Assembly: GCA_002633005.1 (NCBI GenBank)
Contig: NMRA01000738.1
Span: 9,366 to 73,365, forward strand
Length of the DNA: 64,000 nucleotides
Reading direction: 5' to 3'
DNA from: Phoronis australis
Taxonomy: Eukaryota; Phoronida; Phoronidae
Of this stretch, positions 34,385 through 46,429 are shown in pieces (positions within the stretch are counted from its first letter, which is position 1; the number at the start of each line of letters is the position of its first letter). The notes below the pieces were generated by a model, which saw nothing but the letters and a program-made list of their open reading frames with translations, did not search any database and had not been told where the DNA came from. The position numbers were made by a program, and so were the translations under genes.

Positions 34385-34760
34385 NNNNNNNNNNNNNNNN
34401 NNNNNNNNNNNNNNNNNNNNNNNNNNNNNNNNNNNNNNNNNNNNNNNNNNNNNNNNNNNNNNNNNNNNNNNNNNNNNNNNNNNNNNNNNNNNNNNNNNNN
34501 NNNNNNNNNNNNNNNNNNNNNNNNNNNNNNNNNNNNNNNNNNNNNNNNNNNNNNNNNNNNNNNNNNNNNNNNNNNNNNNNNNNNNNNNNNNNNNNNNNNN
34601 NNNNNNNNNNNNNNNNNNNNNNNNNNNNNNNNNNNNNNNNNNNNNNNNNNNNNNNNNNNNNNNNNNNNNNNNNNNNNNNNNNNNNNNNNNNNNNNNNNNN
34701 NNNNNNNNNNNNNNNNNNNNNNNNNNNNNNNNNNNNNNNNNNNNNNNNNNNNNNNNNNNN
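34385..34760. other. Assembly gap (376 N)
   Basis: There is a run of 376 undetermined bases. Single undetermined bases also occur at 2376 and 63343. Open frames that appear to cross the run are artefacts. Confidence 0.99.
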
Positions 34761-34870
34761 AGGTATTAGAGGTATGCTTCAAATTCGCAAAATCCCGTGA
34801 TTGATTTGCGGAAGTTTATGAAAGTAACATCATTGTGTATTCCTCTGAAGCAGACAAGATTAGACAGTGC

Positions 34871-34922
34871 TTCCCACTGGAGGCGAAACTTCGTTTTTAC
34901 CGAAGTTTCGGTAAGTGGGAAA
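34871..34922. repeat. Interrupted hairpin with CGAAACTTCG arms
   Basis: TTCCCACT (34871) pairs with AGTGGGAA (34914-34921), and CGAAACTTCG (34884-34893) pairs with CGAAGTTTCG (34901-34910) inside it. Related GAAACTT motifs recur nearby at about 34936, 35000 and 35450. Confidence 0.7.
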
Positions 34923-36497
34923 GGTTAATGTGCTACCGAAACTTGGCTGAAAATAGTAGAATTTAAAAGCGAAACTGCTGTACTCAACGAAACTTCGGTG
35001 TAGTGTGTCGCACAAGTACTTAGCACGGACTAATTGTTATTAACCTGAATTCGTCGATTTTGATGAAGCTGTGTTATTTACTTATTTTTATACGCTTATT
35101 CGTTTATTGATAAACCTCGTAGACCCGGGGTATTGCATTAAATACGCATTAAAAATATGCCTTATGACAAATACTGAGTGTGTTATATAATTAATGCTAG
35201 CTCAGTTTGTATTTTAAGGCTATGTTTTGGACTCACGGAAATTGTTGCATGCTTTAAGAAAAATATAACCTGACGCGTAACCCCTGCGTAATTAATCGTT
35301 TTAAATGGATTATTTAAACACGTCGACAATCTAATCAGAGTATAAAATTGAATAAAAAGGTGATTAACCGATAAATTCTGCACGACATTATTTGCCCGCA
35401 GGGTATCACGATTTTGTCAATCAAAATTTATCTTCTCACCCTTTCAGAGCGAAACTTGTGCTTCGCAAACGTTTATCTAAATCTATTAAATTTTACATTT
35501 ATACGAAAGCTTGTCCGCTCATCAAAATATGTAAGTGGTTTTAAAATAAAAAATCGGAATACTTTGAATAACCTTTCCGTACACCCTCAATAATTTCAAA
35601 ATACTATCTTTTTCTGAACGAAATCCTCATCTTCAAGTGAACCATGCTTCAGACAGTTTCAATCAATTTTCTGTCCATCTAACAAAGGTAGACCTATCGA
35701 ATTTCAATTTCCATCTAAAGCCCGCGCCTAAATTCAATAAGGCGTCTTCAAAGGGTAGTTGAACCATTTTAAATTTGTTAACCTTATCAATTACCAAGTC
35801 TTTTACCGACGTAGTGTATATGTGCCCGGGGCGGGCCCAAGTTTGCAGGAATTTTACAAGAAAATGGGTCAACCTCATCACAATAATGCGTTACGTTTGA
35901 AGATGTCTTGTCCAATTTATGTCTTTTAGTAATGTCATTATTGAGCCGAAGTTTACTAGTGTGGTGTCAGACACTGATAGACGTGGAAGATTTCTGCCAT
36001 TAGTGGTTGATCGTGTGGATTGAAGATATGGAAGTAGAGAAAGTGATCGAGTTAGAGAAAATTTAATTTCATCTTTGAACTCGCTGGTGGGAAACGTGTA
36101 AACAATAGCGATGTTGTGTATTAGCTGAAACACAGGTTTGTCGTTGAATTTTATCTTCATTGCATGTTCACGTGTCTGCTCATACAATTATTGAATTTCA
36201 ACACAGCCTAAAATTATGATGAACCAAAGTAGAAAATGCCAAATGTTCTTTCTATAAATTCGTAAGTTCACATTCAATCGCATGTGCGTAGCTTGGGTGC
36301 ACAACGTGGGTGCGCAAATCAGACGATGCTAATTACATGTATACATAGGTTACTGGTGTTTTTAAAGTGTTTTTGTATTAATCTTCAATTTTCACTGTTA
36401 TCGCGTTTTAATAACAATTATGCATTGCTTAAAGAGACATTGTGGGTTTTACGGGCGATAAACAGCATTTTTGGAACTACTGTTGGATGAGGCAGGC

Positions 36498-36565
36498 TTC
36501 TTGAAGTTATTAGGTTTGATCAGAGATATAAAACAATAATATCCGTTGAATTTTCAAGACTGTAT
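36498..36565 (+). repeat. Dispersed repeat family, copy B (short)
   Basis: CTTGAAGTTATTAGGTTTGA followed by TCAGAGATATAAAACAATAA matches the core of copies A, C and D. Homology fades after about 60 bp, so this is a truncated or strongly diverged copy. Confidence 0.55.
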
Positions 36566-39500
36566 TATTAATCAACAATTATTGCCCCTTAAATCACAAT
36601 TTCCTAGTAAAAATTTCAGCGCGTGTGTTACTGTATCAATTTAGGCATCGGCCACGCGAATTTGAAATTTAACATTTCCTTACAGGCATTAAGCAAAGAT
36701 CTCTACATTACGTAAGCGATTTCCAGCAGGGATTTTTTTGCAAAAGCCGTTTTCATGTCAGGGTATTTACGTAGGCGAACGAATGATCGTTCTTTTTGTA
36801 AACCTCATGTTTGTTTGTGGACGAACCTAGTTTTTCTGAAAGCCGTGTCCAGCTATGAAACTTGTGCCGTGTAGCTCAGAAAAAATCTTACACAGTTTGG
36901 ACGTAAGGTACTCTAGTGTTTTCGTCTTGTTAGGCAAAACCGTGCGAGGAATCCCATGACTGAGAAAATAACAAGTTTCTGTGAACGATATCGTGTGGAT
37001 CATGCCTAAACATGATCGCTGTGACAGTAAAACGTTCAAAACTTTACTAAAAGAACACGACGTGAGAATGTGCATACCATCCGTAAAGGGGTGCTGGCAA
37101 ACCAAAAACGTTTGTTGAATTAGTACTAGATTGGCGTTTTGCTTGACATGCCGTGCGCCCTCATGGAGAAATGAGCCAGCTGCTGGGGTTATCAAACCAA
37201 GTACAATATTTTAAAATAAAAATAAACAATTCGGTCCTATGACAACCAATCACAAAACACAGAAGCATCAAACAATTGATGTAACATCATCAGGGGTCAG
37301 CTGACGCACTGGTGATGATGTCACTGGCTCTTTAAAAACAATGATGTCCCGTATTCGTGAAATGTAATTCATTGGCTGCTTGCTTTCATAGACAGGACAT
37401 AAAATCATTTCTATTAAGTAAACACCGAAGTCCAGGGAAGAGTTCTCTTTTCTTTGTAAGGAACGGACTCCCTGGAATCGGCTTGCCCGGCGATAGGGAC
37501 GTTGTTTCCGTAAAGAAAGCGTAAAAATGGTGAGTTGCACGGAATTTAAGAATCTGCTTGCAACGCATACATAAGCCATCACACGTGACTGCCTCTCCGT
37601 CGTTTTTGTTTATGCTGTTATGGAATAGGGTCATCCTGAATTGAACTCTTCTCTTTAGAAGATATAATTGCATGACTGACCTACTTCTCAAAATGCCAGG
37701 CACTTCCGAGTTGATTAACAAATAAGCACATCCAGCACTGATATTTGTCATTTTTGACCATGCTCTGGTGTCATCATGGCAACGCAAAATGCAGTAATAC
37801 AAGTTTCCCTGCATTACAATGACGAATTCCATAACAATTAGGTTATATGATAATGACTTGTACATTAGCATGTGAAAAAAGTAAGACAAGTGCTTGACAC
37901 GTGTGGGTTGCATTGTGGGTGAATGTCTTAGACTGATAGTGACGCTGTGCTCTTTCATTACTGGAAATGTCTGCAATGCCCGTCACTACTCAAGTCATCT
38001 CCTATACAGATTGGTTTCGCAAGCGTCATTGACTTACCAGAAAAGAGCTAATAAAATTTGAGCCTCTCGTCAATGATTAAGTTTACAATCACACTCTGAC
38101 TAACAACTGGCTGAATTCTCATCACTCAATTTTCGTCAAATTTGACGTTTAATACCAATAGCCGCCTGGGCAAATTATGTAGCGGGAATAGGCTTCACTA
38201 ATGTTTCATCCTTTGATGTTTAATGGGTTGATGGACGTTACTTTATATACGGTGACGAAATGTGGTTATCTCTGGTATTTAAGTACTGAATTTAAAGACA
38301 CTCTTTTCTTTGTCTCAGTTGAAAGCTCATAAAAATAATTTCCCCTATCGACATGTACCACAAAAATAATTCGTGAAACACGCCCTATTTTTATTCTTCA
38401 TCGGTAATTATCGTAAAAATTAAGTTTCCCGTTATTCAACTCTGGCGACCATGTTGATGATCTGCTAAAGTCAGTTGGTGTTGTCAAAATGACGTAATGT
38501 TGAAATATAAATGTTTATGCATACGTTTTGATCAAACTTGTTTGTTTTCAAATTGGCTGTACATTGTACATTAGGCTCATAAATTACGTGTATATCTGAA
38601 TGAAGGTGTTGTTTAAAGAATTTTGCTCATTTTTTCGCATATTCACTTATGCATTCAAATTCCACTTAAAAGCACACTCGACAATCCCTTGCATATGTGC
38701 ATCAATAAATGTCAATCGTACGTTTAATTCCAACCTTAGTAACTGTACTTATACGACATTGTTTACCATCCTTTAAAGTGGCATTGAAAGTGAAAATTCA
38801 TTTTAAATTCTTCACAGTATGCACGTTCAGTTCTTGTTTAAACAACCCTTAAGAAACATTTACGATAGAGTAATTACCTTAGACATGGCCAAGAATTTCC
38901 AGAAAATTAAAAAGTTCATTGTTTTTCATAGGCGCACCCGGGGGGGCTCGGGGGCTCGAACGAGTCCCGAATTTGGCGAATTAGGCAAAAAAGTCAGCTT
39001 CAGCGAAACAAGAAGTCCGATTGAACGAGACAAAAGTCCACAAAGGCTACAGGGATTCTGCGCTGATGCCCAATTTGTAGGCAGGTACTTTTTTGAGTTT
39101 GAAACGAAAGGGAAAATATTTTTTACGGCAGGGAGATTGCTAAGTTTTACAAAGAAGTCTTCACAAAAACTTTCCAATATACTGTCAATTTTACTGGCAG
39201 ATAAACAATTTAAATCATATGAATTTTAGCTACTAACATATTCCAACCCACTTTAAATTTTCACTCAGAAAGATTTTTTAAAATATGGTTTGGGATATTT
39301 CTCAAGGGTTTTGGAATGAGGCGATGGCGCATCTTTACGTACAGGCGCATGTGCCCAAGTACGCGCTTATGCGATAAAACGTTTTAAACTAAAGTTAAGA
39401 GGAGAAGGCATTTAACATTGTGCACGTTTTGATAGCCTAATAACACAAATTGTTTGAAGCAAATACCTAGGAATGTTATAGACACAATTCTGCATACATG

Positions 39501-42500
39501 TAGATTTCTCGCTAGATTTTGATCGTGCCAAATAGATAGTTTTCCACTGAACCCTGACTTCCTATTTGTACACTATTTTCCTGTTGGCCGGACATTTTCA
39601 GTTGTCATATTTTGAATATGAACGTTATTTCATTTCATTTTCCAGCTACGTTCGAATGTATTTCATCGGTAATGCTTTAAATATCTTGAGGATATGCGGC
39701 CGATTTATTTGTTTTGGAAGGCTCATGTAAAATTTATTGAACACACACAACAATGTTCACGATTTATAATGTTCAACAAATTTTGTCTGCACGCGGGACT
39801 GATACCAAAGTGTTCTAAACAGGCTGATATGTATATGATATAGTATTATTTTAATCAAAGACTGCAAAACAATTGTGATAACTGTTTATTGCAGTGTTTT
39901 GTTTTTTGTAGATTCAAGTAGCTTAAAATCCAAAGTAACCAAGTGATGAAAAAATGGAACCGAGTTTTGGAAATATTAAGAAATTTTCATTTACACTGAT
40001 CAATCAAGATGTTACTGCGTTCATTTTAATCGAACGAATTTTTGTTAAAAAGCGCGATCTTGTAACAAGATAACAATGCCAGACGCTTTGGAAACGTATT
40101 TTTCAGAATTCTCGGTGTTTTTTATGATTGGAAAATTCATACTCGAGTGCTTTGTAACCCTGAAATTTGAGGACACTCGGTACGGCTCTTTACAAGCAAA
40201 CAAATATCTTGCTATTTCAACTTTATATAAGTTTTATAACGTGACAACAACTAATACGTAAATTTGATGACAATTTCTGAACACTCGATACAAAAGTTTT
40301 TATTAAATGAAACCCGAAGTTTGCTAACATTAAACATCATTATACCATCCCAGTAACTACGTGCACGTACGAGTGAAACATTGCTTAATCATCAGAAATT
40401 TCTCCAGCATATTTATCATTTCGCAGATTTAACATAGTCATACAAATTCGGCTTCGACAGGGTCAACCGCTGGACAATATTTGTCAACATTTTTACTTCT
40501 TTCCGTAACAATATTCAGTTTATTAGTTAGGCGCGTTTTTGTGTCTAACATAAAGAAAGTAAGATGCTAATAGTCATCAGCAATCTGACTGGCAATCTGA
40601 ATCACCCAGGTATAATGTTGAGGGGTCGATACATCTTAGGCTGGGTGACAAACATAAATAGCTGCGGGCTCCGTTCTATGGATTATTGATAGCCTGTGGG
40701 AAACACTCTCCTCGAGCATTCAAGGTATAATCCTTGGTTACGTCTGTGTATGAAAAGATACCTGGGGCAGTTATGAATTACGGACCCAATTGCATAGGAA
40801 CTGTTTAAAATAACTGGTGAATTCTCGGCTACCCGTGTGAATTGCATACTCTAAATCCATCGAATCGTTTACATAAGTCGCACATTTTTAGCTTCGATAG
40901 TGTCACGAGTTCTTACCTATGAGTAACATTTCAAATAAATAATAAATATCTGGAAAAACACTTTAAATAAATGTAGTTCATTGTTTACACTCTCAAGAAC
41001 TTTGCGGGCCTCTGTTTTATTTTCTTTGTCGTCCGATGAGTGGTGCTGAGATGATGAAGTCTTGGCAGGCAATGCCGCTCACGGCTTTTCTTCAATTTTC
41101 GCTGTATTGCCATTGTGGCTTGAAATTGAGATATCAAAAACGAAGTTTCAGTATCAACCCAAAATTGATGTGATTTTGTGGATAGATTATTTTTGAACGG
41201 GAGCTGATAAAAAACCGTGTCCTATAACGTTGTTTATTTCATCTGTTATAAGCATTTGACAATTCGGAGTTACGTTTCAGGGCTAACTCATAGGCCAGAT
41301 TGTAGTATCATAGGCCGCTAATCTACGGAACAGCGATGACATTTAGGAATCTTGTTGTGACCGACTAACTGTCCTTTGAAAGAGATGTCGCAGCTGAGAT
41401 GGTTATTCTATTAAATCTTGTTTTCTCCGAATTGTTGGGGATCATCGATCACGAGTTGAGCCATTTGGCGACCTCGTAACATCTTTTCAAAGTACTACAG
41501 TATATCCGACAGGCACGTGACAACTTAAACAGGCGACAAGTCAAAATAAGACTAGCAATCACCATTTATTTCTTAAGAGCCCTGTCTTCATTCTCGAGTT
41601 TATGCTTAGTCATGAGGAAAAAAAACTGTTTAGTGTGGCTATGATCTTCGTAGGTAGGATTTCACTATAATAGTGCCAACACGGGGAACTTAACATTTCC
41701 GATTTTACAATACATTGTAAAAACATGTGAGAATCTCTATCGTTATATAGTTTTATCAAATGACACTTTAGACGGCGAGAAAAAAATCAGCTCTCTTCAT
41801 ACCATGTTATCTTGGGGCATTCAAAACCAGATTTCAACCTGGCACTGCAAATCTATAACTATTCTGTTTTTTAGAAGCCGAGTGTGAAATCGATGTTTAA
41901 ACGTACCGTGAGACAGTCGATTTTTATGCACTCCGTCGGCCTTAGTGTGCCAATTTCCATTCGTTTAGTTTTATCAATTTGCATGCGCATGTTTTGACTG
42001 GTTTGATGTACACTGTCCGCGATAGTGTAAATACCGAAGTTTTGGTAAATCAGAGTTGTTTAAAATATGTAAAAATCTACACTTTTCCTATAACTTGCAT
42101 GTGTTTCAGAGACATGCCGGATTTAGGTTCCTCAGGTCTCTAGTTAGGGATCCCTTGTCATTCGGTCAGCTGAGCCCGATTGCCATAGTTTTTGGCACAC
42201 CGTAGGGCGATACAATTTCACCTCCTGCTCCGTTCGCCATGATTTTTACCCACGTTTCAGGAGGTATCCCTACAAGACGGGGTTCCCTTTAGTGTGGGAT
42301 CTAGTTGCAGCTTCTAACCTAAAGTTATTTAGGGCATCACTGCGTATTTAGACAAATATTTACAAATCTCTTGAGTTCAACTCGGTGGAAATTTTTATTT
42401 TCCGATTGTATATTCGTGTTTCGACGTATCAAAACTTATTTATTTACAATGAAATTTAACAAAAAGAGCTACGTCGATAGCAAAACAACGGTATCAATGA

Positions 42501-43270
42501 CGTGACCAAATGTCATTTGATGTAAATGTTTCAAATGAAATCTCAAAAACGCTAGTATAATTTTCAACGATATCATTTCAACATTATTTATGCAAATCAT
42601 AAAAATATTATTGTTGATAACCCCTCGTGCAGAATTGGAACATTTTTGAAAACAATTCTAAACAGCGTTTTGAAAACAGTGCCTGAAACATGATATCTCA
42701 AAGTTTCATATGGATCCAAACACACATTCCTTATAATTATATGATGTACAACATTTGGCCAAATTCAGACATTTTATGGGCGCTACGTAACGTTAATGGA
42801 TAAGCGGACATGGCTACTTACGATCCATAATCTCGTGACCTCTTAACCCCGTCATGATTTTTTTTGGGATTCCCATTCATAAATATTTCGCAACTGCTTA
42901 GGAATTATTTTAAGACTAATTTCCTTGCTTTCCTGTGCGTAAAGTGCAGGTTTCGGATAAAGATCATATAGGAAATGTCTGAACCATCAAACTGCACCTC
43001 CTTGGTTCAAGATGTTTTAACAGGAAATGTGCACTGAGAAGCAGACGATAACCAACTGGGTTAATTGAGTTATGCTTTCCCTTTTTTCATTGACTGAGAG
43101 AATTTTGTTTGCCTGAAAAGTGGGTTGTAAAATCATTTCCCATAAATTCACAAATTCAGTTATTAACACGTCGTTCTACACTTACAAAAGGTCGAAAATC
43201 ATATAATAAAATTCTATAAACGGTCATGATCGTTTTACGCGTTTTGGAGATAATTGGTTTATAGAGTAGA

Positions 43271-43389
43271 GTTTTTGAAGTTATTAGCTTTGACCAGAGC
43301 TATAAAGTAACAAAACCCGTTTCGTTTTTTGGGAGTTAATTGCAAATCGCCAATTCTTGATGTTGTCTGCAAGCCATTCGCTGGAATCG
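43271..43389 (+). repeat. Dispersed repeat family, copy C
   Basis: GTTTTTGAAGTTATTAGCTT, then TGACCAGAGCTATAAAGTAA and TTGCAAATCGCCAATTCTTG, is the fullest match to copy A. The similarity appears to extend upstream to about 43200. Confidence 0.7.
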
Positions 43390-45445
43390 ATGCAAGCAGC
43401 CTAGTAACCAGTTAAAAAAATACTCTGCAATTTATTGAGTGTGTCGTCAGCAGAGCGTTTGACTGCAACCGCTTACATCGGAGAACCAAAGCAGTTTATT
43501 TGACAGTGTTTAGAAATGCATAGAACAAATATTGTAATCCCGCCCCTTCTGTAGCTGTTTCATTTGTCAGTTTGAGAACAATAGGAGGACAAATATTTCG
43601 TATATCTCTGTGATGTCAAGCAGATTGATAATGAGCTTCGCTAATTAATAGGAAAAATGTCTCGAGAATATAATTTCTAAAATAATCCTAATCTTTAAGT
43701 CGGTTAAATTGTGATGCGATAATTTGGGGAAGCAATTCAGGTCTTACAAAGTTTATAAAGCAGATTCAAGTATAAAAAAGTTACTCAACATCACTATGCC
43801 GGAACAACAGAGGAGAGTATTGACTTTTGACAGTTTCACTATGTAATTTTAATATTAAGCAAATCCATCGAGCCAGACAATAGGACAAGCAACACTTGAT
43901 TCCGCGACATTTCCCCACCATGAAACAGTTCTCTCGTTTTCTCATCATTGGAGTTTCTCGTGTTGTTTGTTGGTGTCTTGCTTTTTGCAAGTTTTTCTCT
44001 ATTGTATTAATTGTATTCGATCTTGCAAAGTCAGCGATTTTCATGCTACACTGTGTGTTTCATCTCCGACAACAGGAACTTGATAAACTTGAAGTATCCG
44101 TGGATGTAAACTTGAAGTACCCGCGGATGGGATATTTTCCGACATGATTCTTAGAATCAGCCCCGCATTTCTAAAATGAGGCCAATGCAGCAGTGCGTTT
44201 TTCTGCCTCCAGAGCAAAGAAAAATTCTATCAGGGTCCTTCTTATTTACAATTAATGTTTATTTCATCGAAACTATTACTGATATCCTACTGATTAGTTT
44301 CTTAAAATCACGTTTCCGGCACCGTGCGCCTTTGAAATCAAGTTTTGACTTTCATCGTGTAGCACTCGAGCACTCAAGTGCCCTGAGATGTGAAATAAAT
44401 CTACCAGAAAATTACCAGGACTTCGCTTGGCTGATACAGGTTTAAATTTGCAAGCTATGTGTGCTCTAACGGTTACCTCAGGACACTCATAGGGTTGCTA
44501 CATGTGATGCCTCTGCCACACACAGCTTCCGACGCCGATCCGATGAATTTGAGGAAAACATGGTCATATTGACCGACAATCGGGAAAACATCCATACAGC
44601 AGACTCGGTGTCGGCGTCGAAAACTTCAATCTTTACTACTGATCCGATAAAAAATCTCTCGATCATGCTAGACGTAGCGATAGAACTCAATCTGCCGATA
44701 TGTGGCCTGGGCACAAATCAAAAGCGAGGTCGCAGGTTTTGAATTTTTGCTGAGCCAACAATCTCGTGAGACCGGTTGCTCATAATGCCTTTAGTGTCCG
44801 GTAGGTCTTAAAAATGGCACGTGCTCTCTTTGTCAGACTGTGAGTTCGAAAATAATATTAGAACTTATTTTTGGGAATGAAAAGAACTGGTTTGTTTAAC
44901 ACGGCGGGTTAGAGTGACCAGGGCAGAACGGGCGTCAGTGGAATTCCCCGCGAGTGCTTGTAACCGTTCTTATACCAGAACAAGATTAATAATGGATTTT
45001 AGACTAGTGACTAAAAACAGATCAATTTTGTGTGCAAAGTTACAAAAATCACATTCTCAGCAATCGCATTTTAACTGGAACTTGGTGTTCATGGTACACA
45101 GATTGTTTCGGAACATCAATAGCGTGAATGCTATATGTTTGCAAAGAAAAAAAATGAACATCTATGACATTAATTTGACGGATTGATGGATATTGTGTCA
45201 CTACGTAAATTGTCCAGATACCTTTTTCTCCCGTTAATTACAACCAGAAGCACACGGAAACAATTACGCTCCTAGATCATGCGTGATTTGTTTCGAACAA
45301 TACCACTGTGGTTCGTCTTTGATAATGCTACTAATTAACTTCGTTAGTTGCGACATGAAACGCGCACGCAAACCTTTCTAGTTAGCACTTGATTTTGGCC
45401 ATAAAGTAACAACAAAGTGATACTTTATGCGAGACAAATCAAACA

Positions 45446-45860
45446 GTGCTGGATTTATAGGAGGGGAAAGGGGCCAACTGCACCGGTTTCCATCTCGGCG
45501 CGGGCCCCTCCGAGGTGCGCTACCTTATTACGAAAGGATGCGTAATTTCAAAATACGGCAAAAGAGGTCCCCTCCCAACCCCTCCGCCGCATTAGAGAAT
45601 TTACATGACACAGGGAAATGTAGACATCTGATATTATCATTGGGGTCTTCAGTCGATGGTGAGTCTCCGTAAGTGTCATTACGGACAAGAATGGAAGAGA
45701 TTCCTGAAATGAGACCCAACTGGAATCGAATGGATAATTTCAAATTCCAGGAGAAGGTGTCAATTGATTTCATCGTCGCCGAGGCCTCTCCTGCAAGAGT
45801 GGGTTTAATTTCGTCAAAGCGAGAAAATGGCCCAAGAGGTGCCCCCCCCAATGTAAAAAT
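45446..45860. repeat. Possible hAT-derived repeat, one end visible
   Basis: CAGTGCTGGATTTATAGGAG at 45446 has the CAG...GGATTTATAGG form common to hAT-type termini, followed by G/C-rich tracts (AGGTCCCCTCCC, AGGTGCCCCCCC) at 45565 and 45836. I could not find the matching opposite terminus, so the right boundary is uncertain. Confidence 0.35.
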
Positions 45861-46286
45861 GCAAAACTATTACAAAAATATCAGAATGAGATCTATCGTC
45901 AATATCGAAATATGACAGGATGAACAATTTGAAAAAGTTAAAGAAACACATTGACACTTTCTTGTATCAGCTCCTGGCAGTAAAAGGTCCCTGAAGGAAC
46001 GAGACTCTGTTTTATATAGGAAATATGCGCAATATTTTGGTGCTATTCTGGGACTGCTGGTTTGAATAGTCTTTCCAATCTGCTGAATTTATACAACTTT
46101 AGCTTCTTTGTATTATTTCATGATAACAAGGTGGCTGGATAAATACCACAGGCAACAAGAACGTGCTTTTTGTGTTTGAATGTGGCAGCGTCGGCGGTAA
46201 TAAAGTAGTTTTCTGAGATCATCTCAATCGAGGAATCAGCCTCACAGCCTAACTTGGGGGTCGCTGTAATTTCGTCATCAATTTTT

Positions 46287-46302
46287 GATGATGACGATGA
46301 TG

Positions 46303-46334
<32 letters not shown>

Positions 46335-46429
46335 GATGATGATGGTGGTGGTGATGATGATGATGACGATGACCATGATGATGGTGGTGGTGGTGGTGAT
46401 GGTGATAATTACAATGATGACGGTGATCA
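46287..46429. repeat. (GAT)n microsatellite
   Basis: About 140 bp of GAT units with interspersed GGT and GAC. Translation gives runs of Asp on one strand and Met or Ile in other frames, so the open frames here are artefacts of the repeat. Confidence 0.95.

Larger units (their letters stand above)
34923..46250. other. No recognisable gene; one long open frame noted
   Basis: The longest frame here is 196 codons on the minus strand (37386-37976), with two further minus-strand frames at 37268-37582 and 36827-37195. None has a domain I recognise. A plus-strand frame of 136 codons at 38819-39229 runs through a G-rich repeat-like tract. Dispersed repeat copies B and C lie in this block. Otherwise it is AT-rich sequence without structure I can name. 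Confidence 0.45.

Noticed and set aside
34159-34800. 213-codon plus-strand and 147-codon minus-strand frames
   Set aside because: Both are open only because they cross 376 undetermined bases.
44487-44742. Minus-strand frame with a VFDAD segment resembling the VFDAN segment of the frame at 11475-11828
   Set aside because: The resemblance covers few residues, flanking sequence does not align, and neither frame has splice sites or a known domain.
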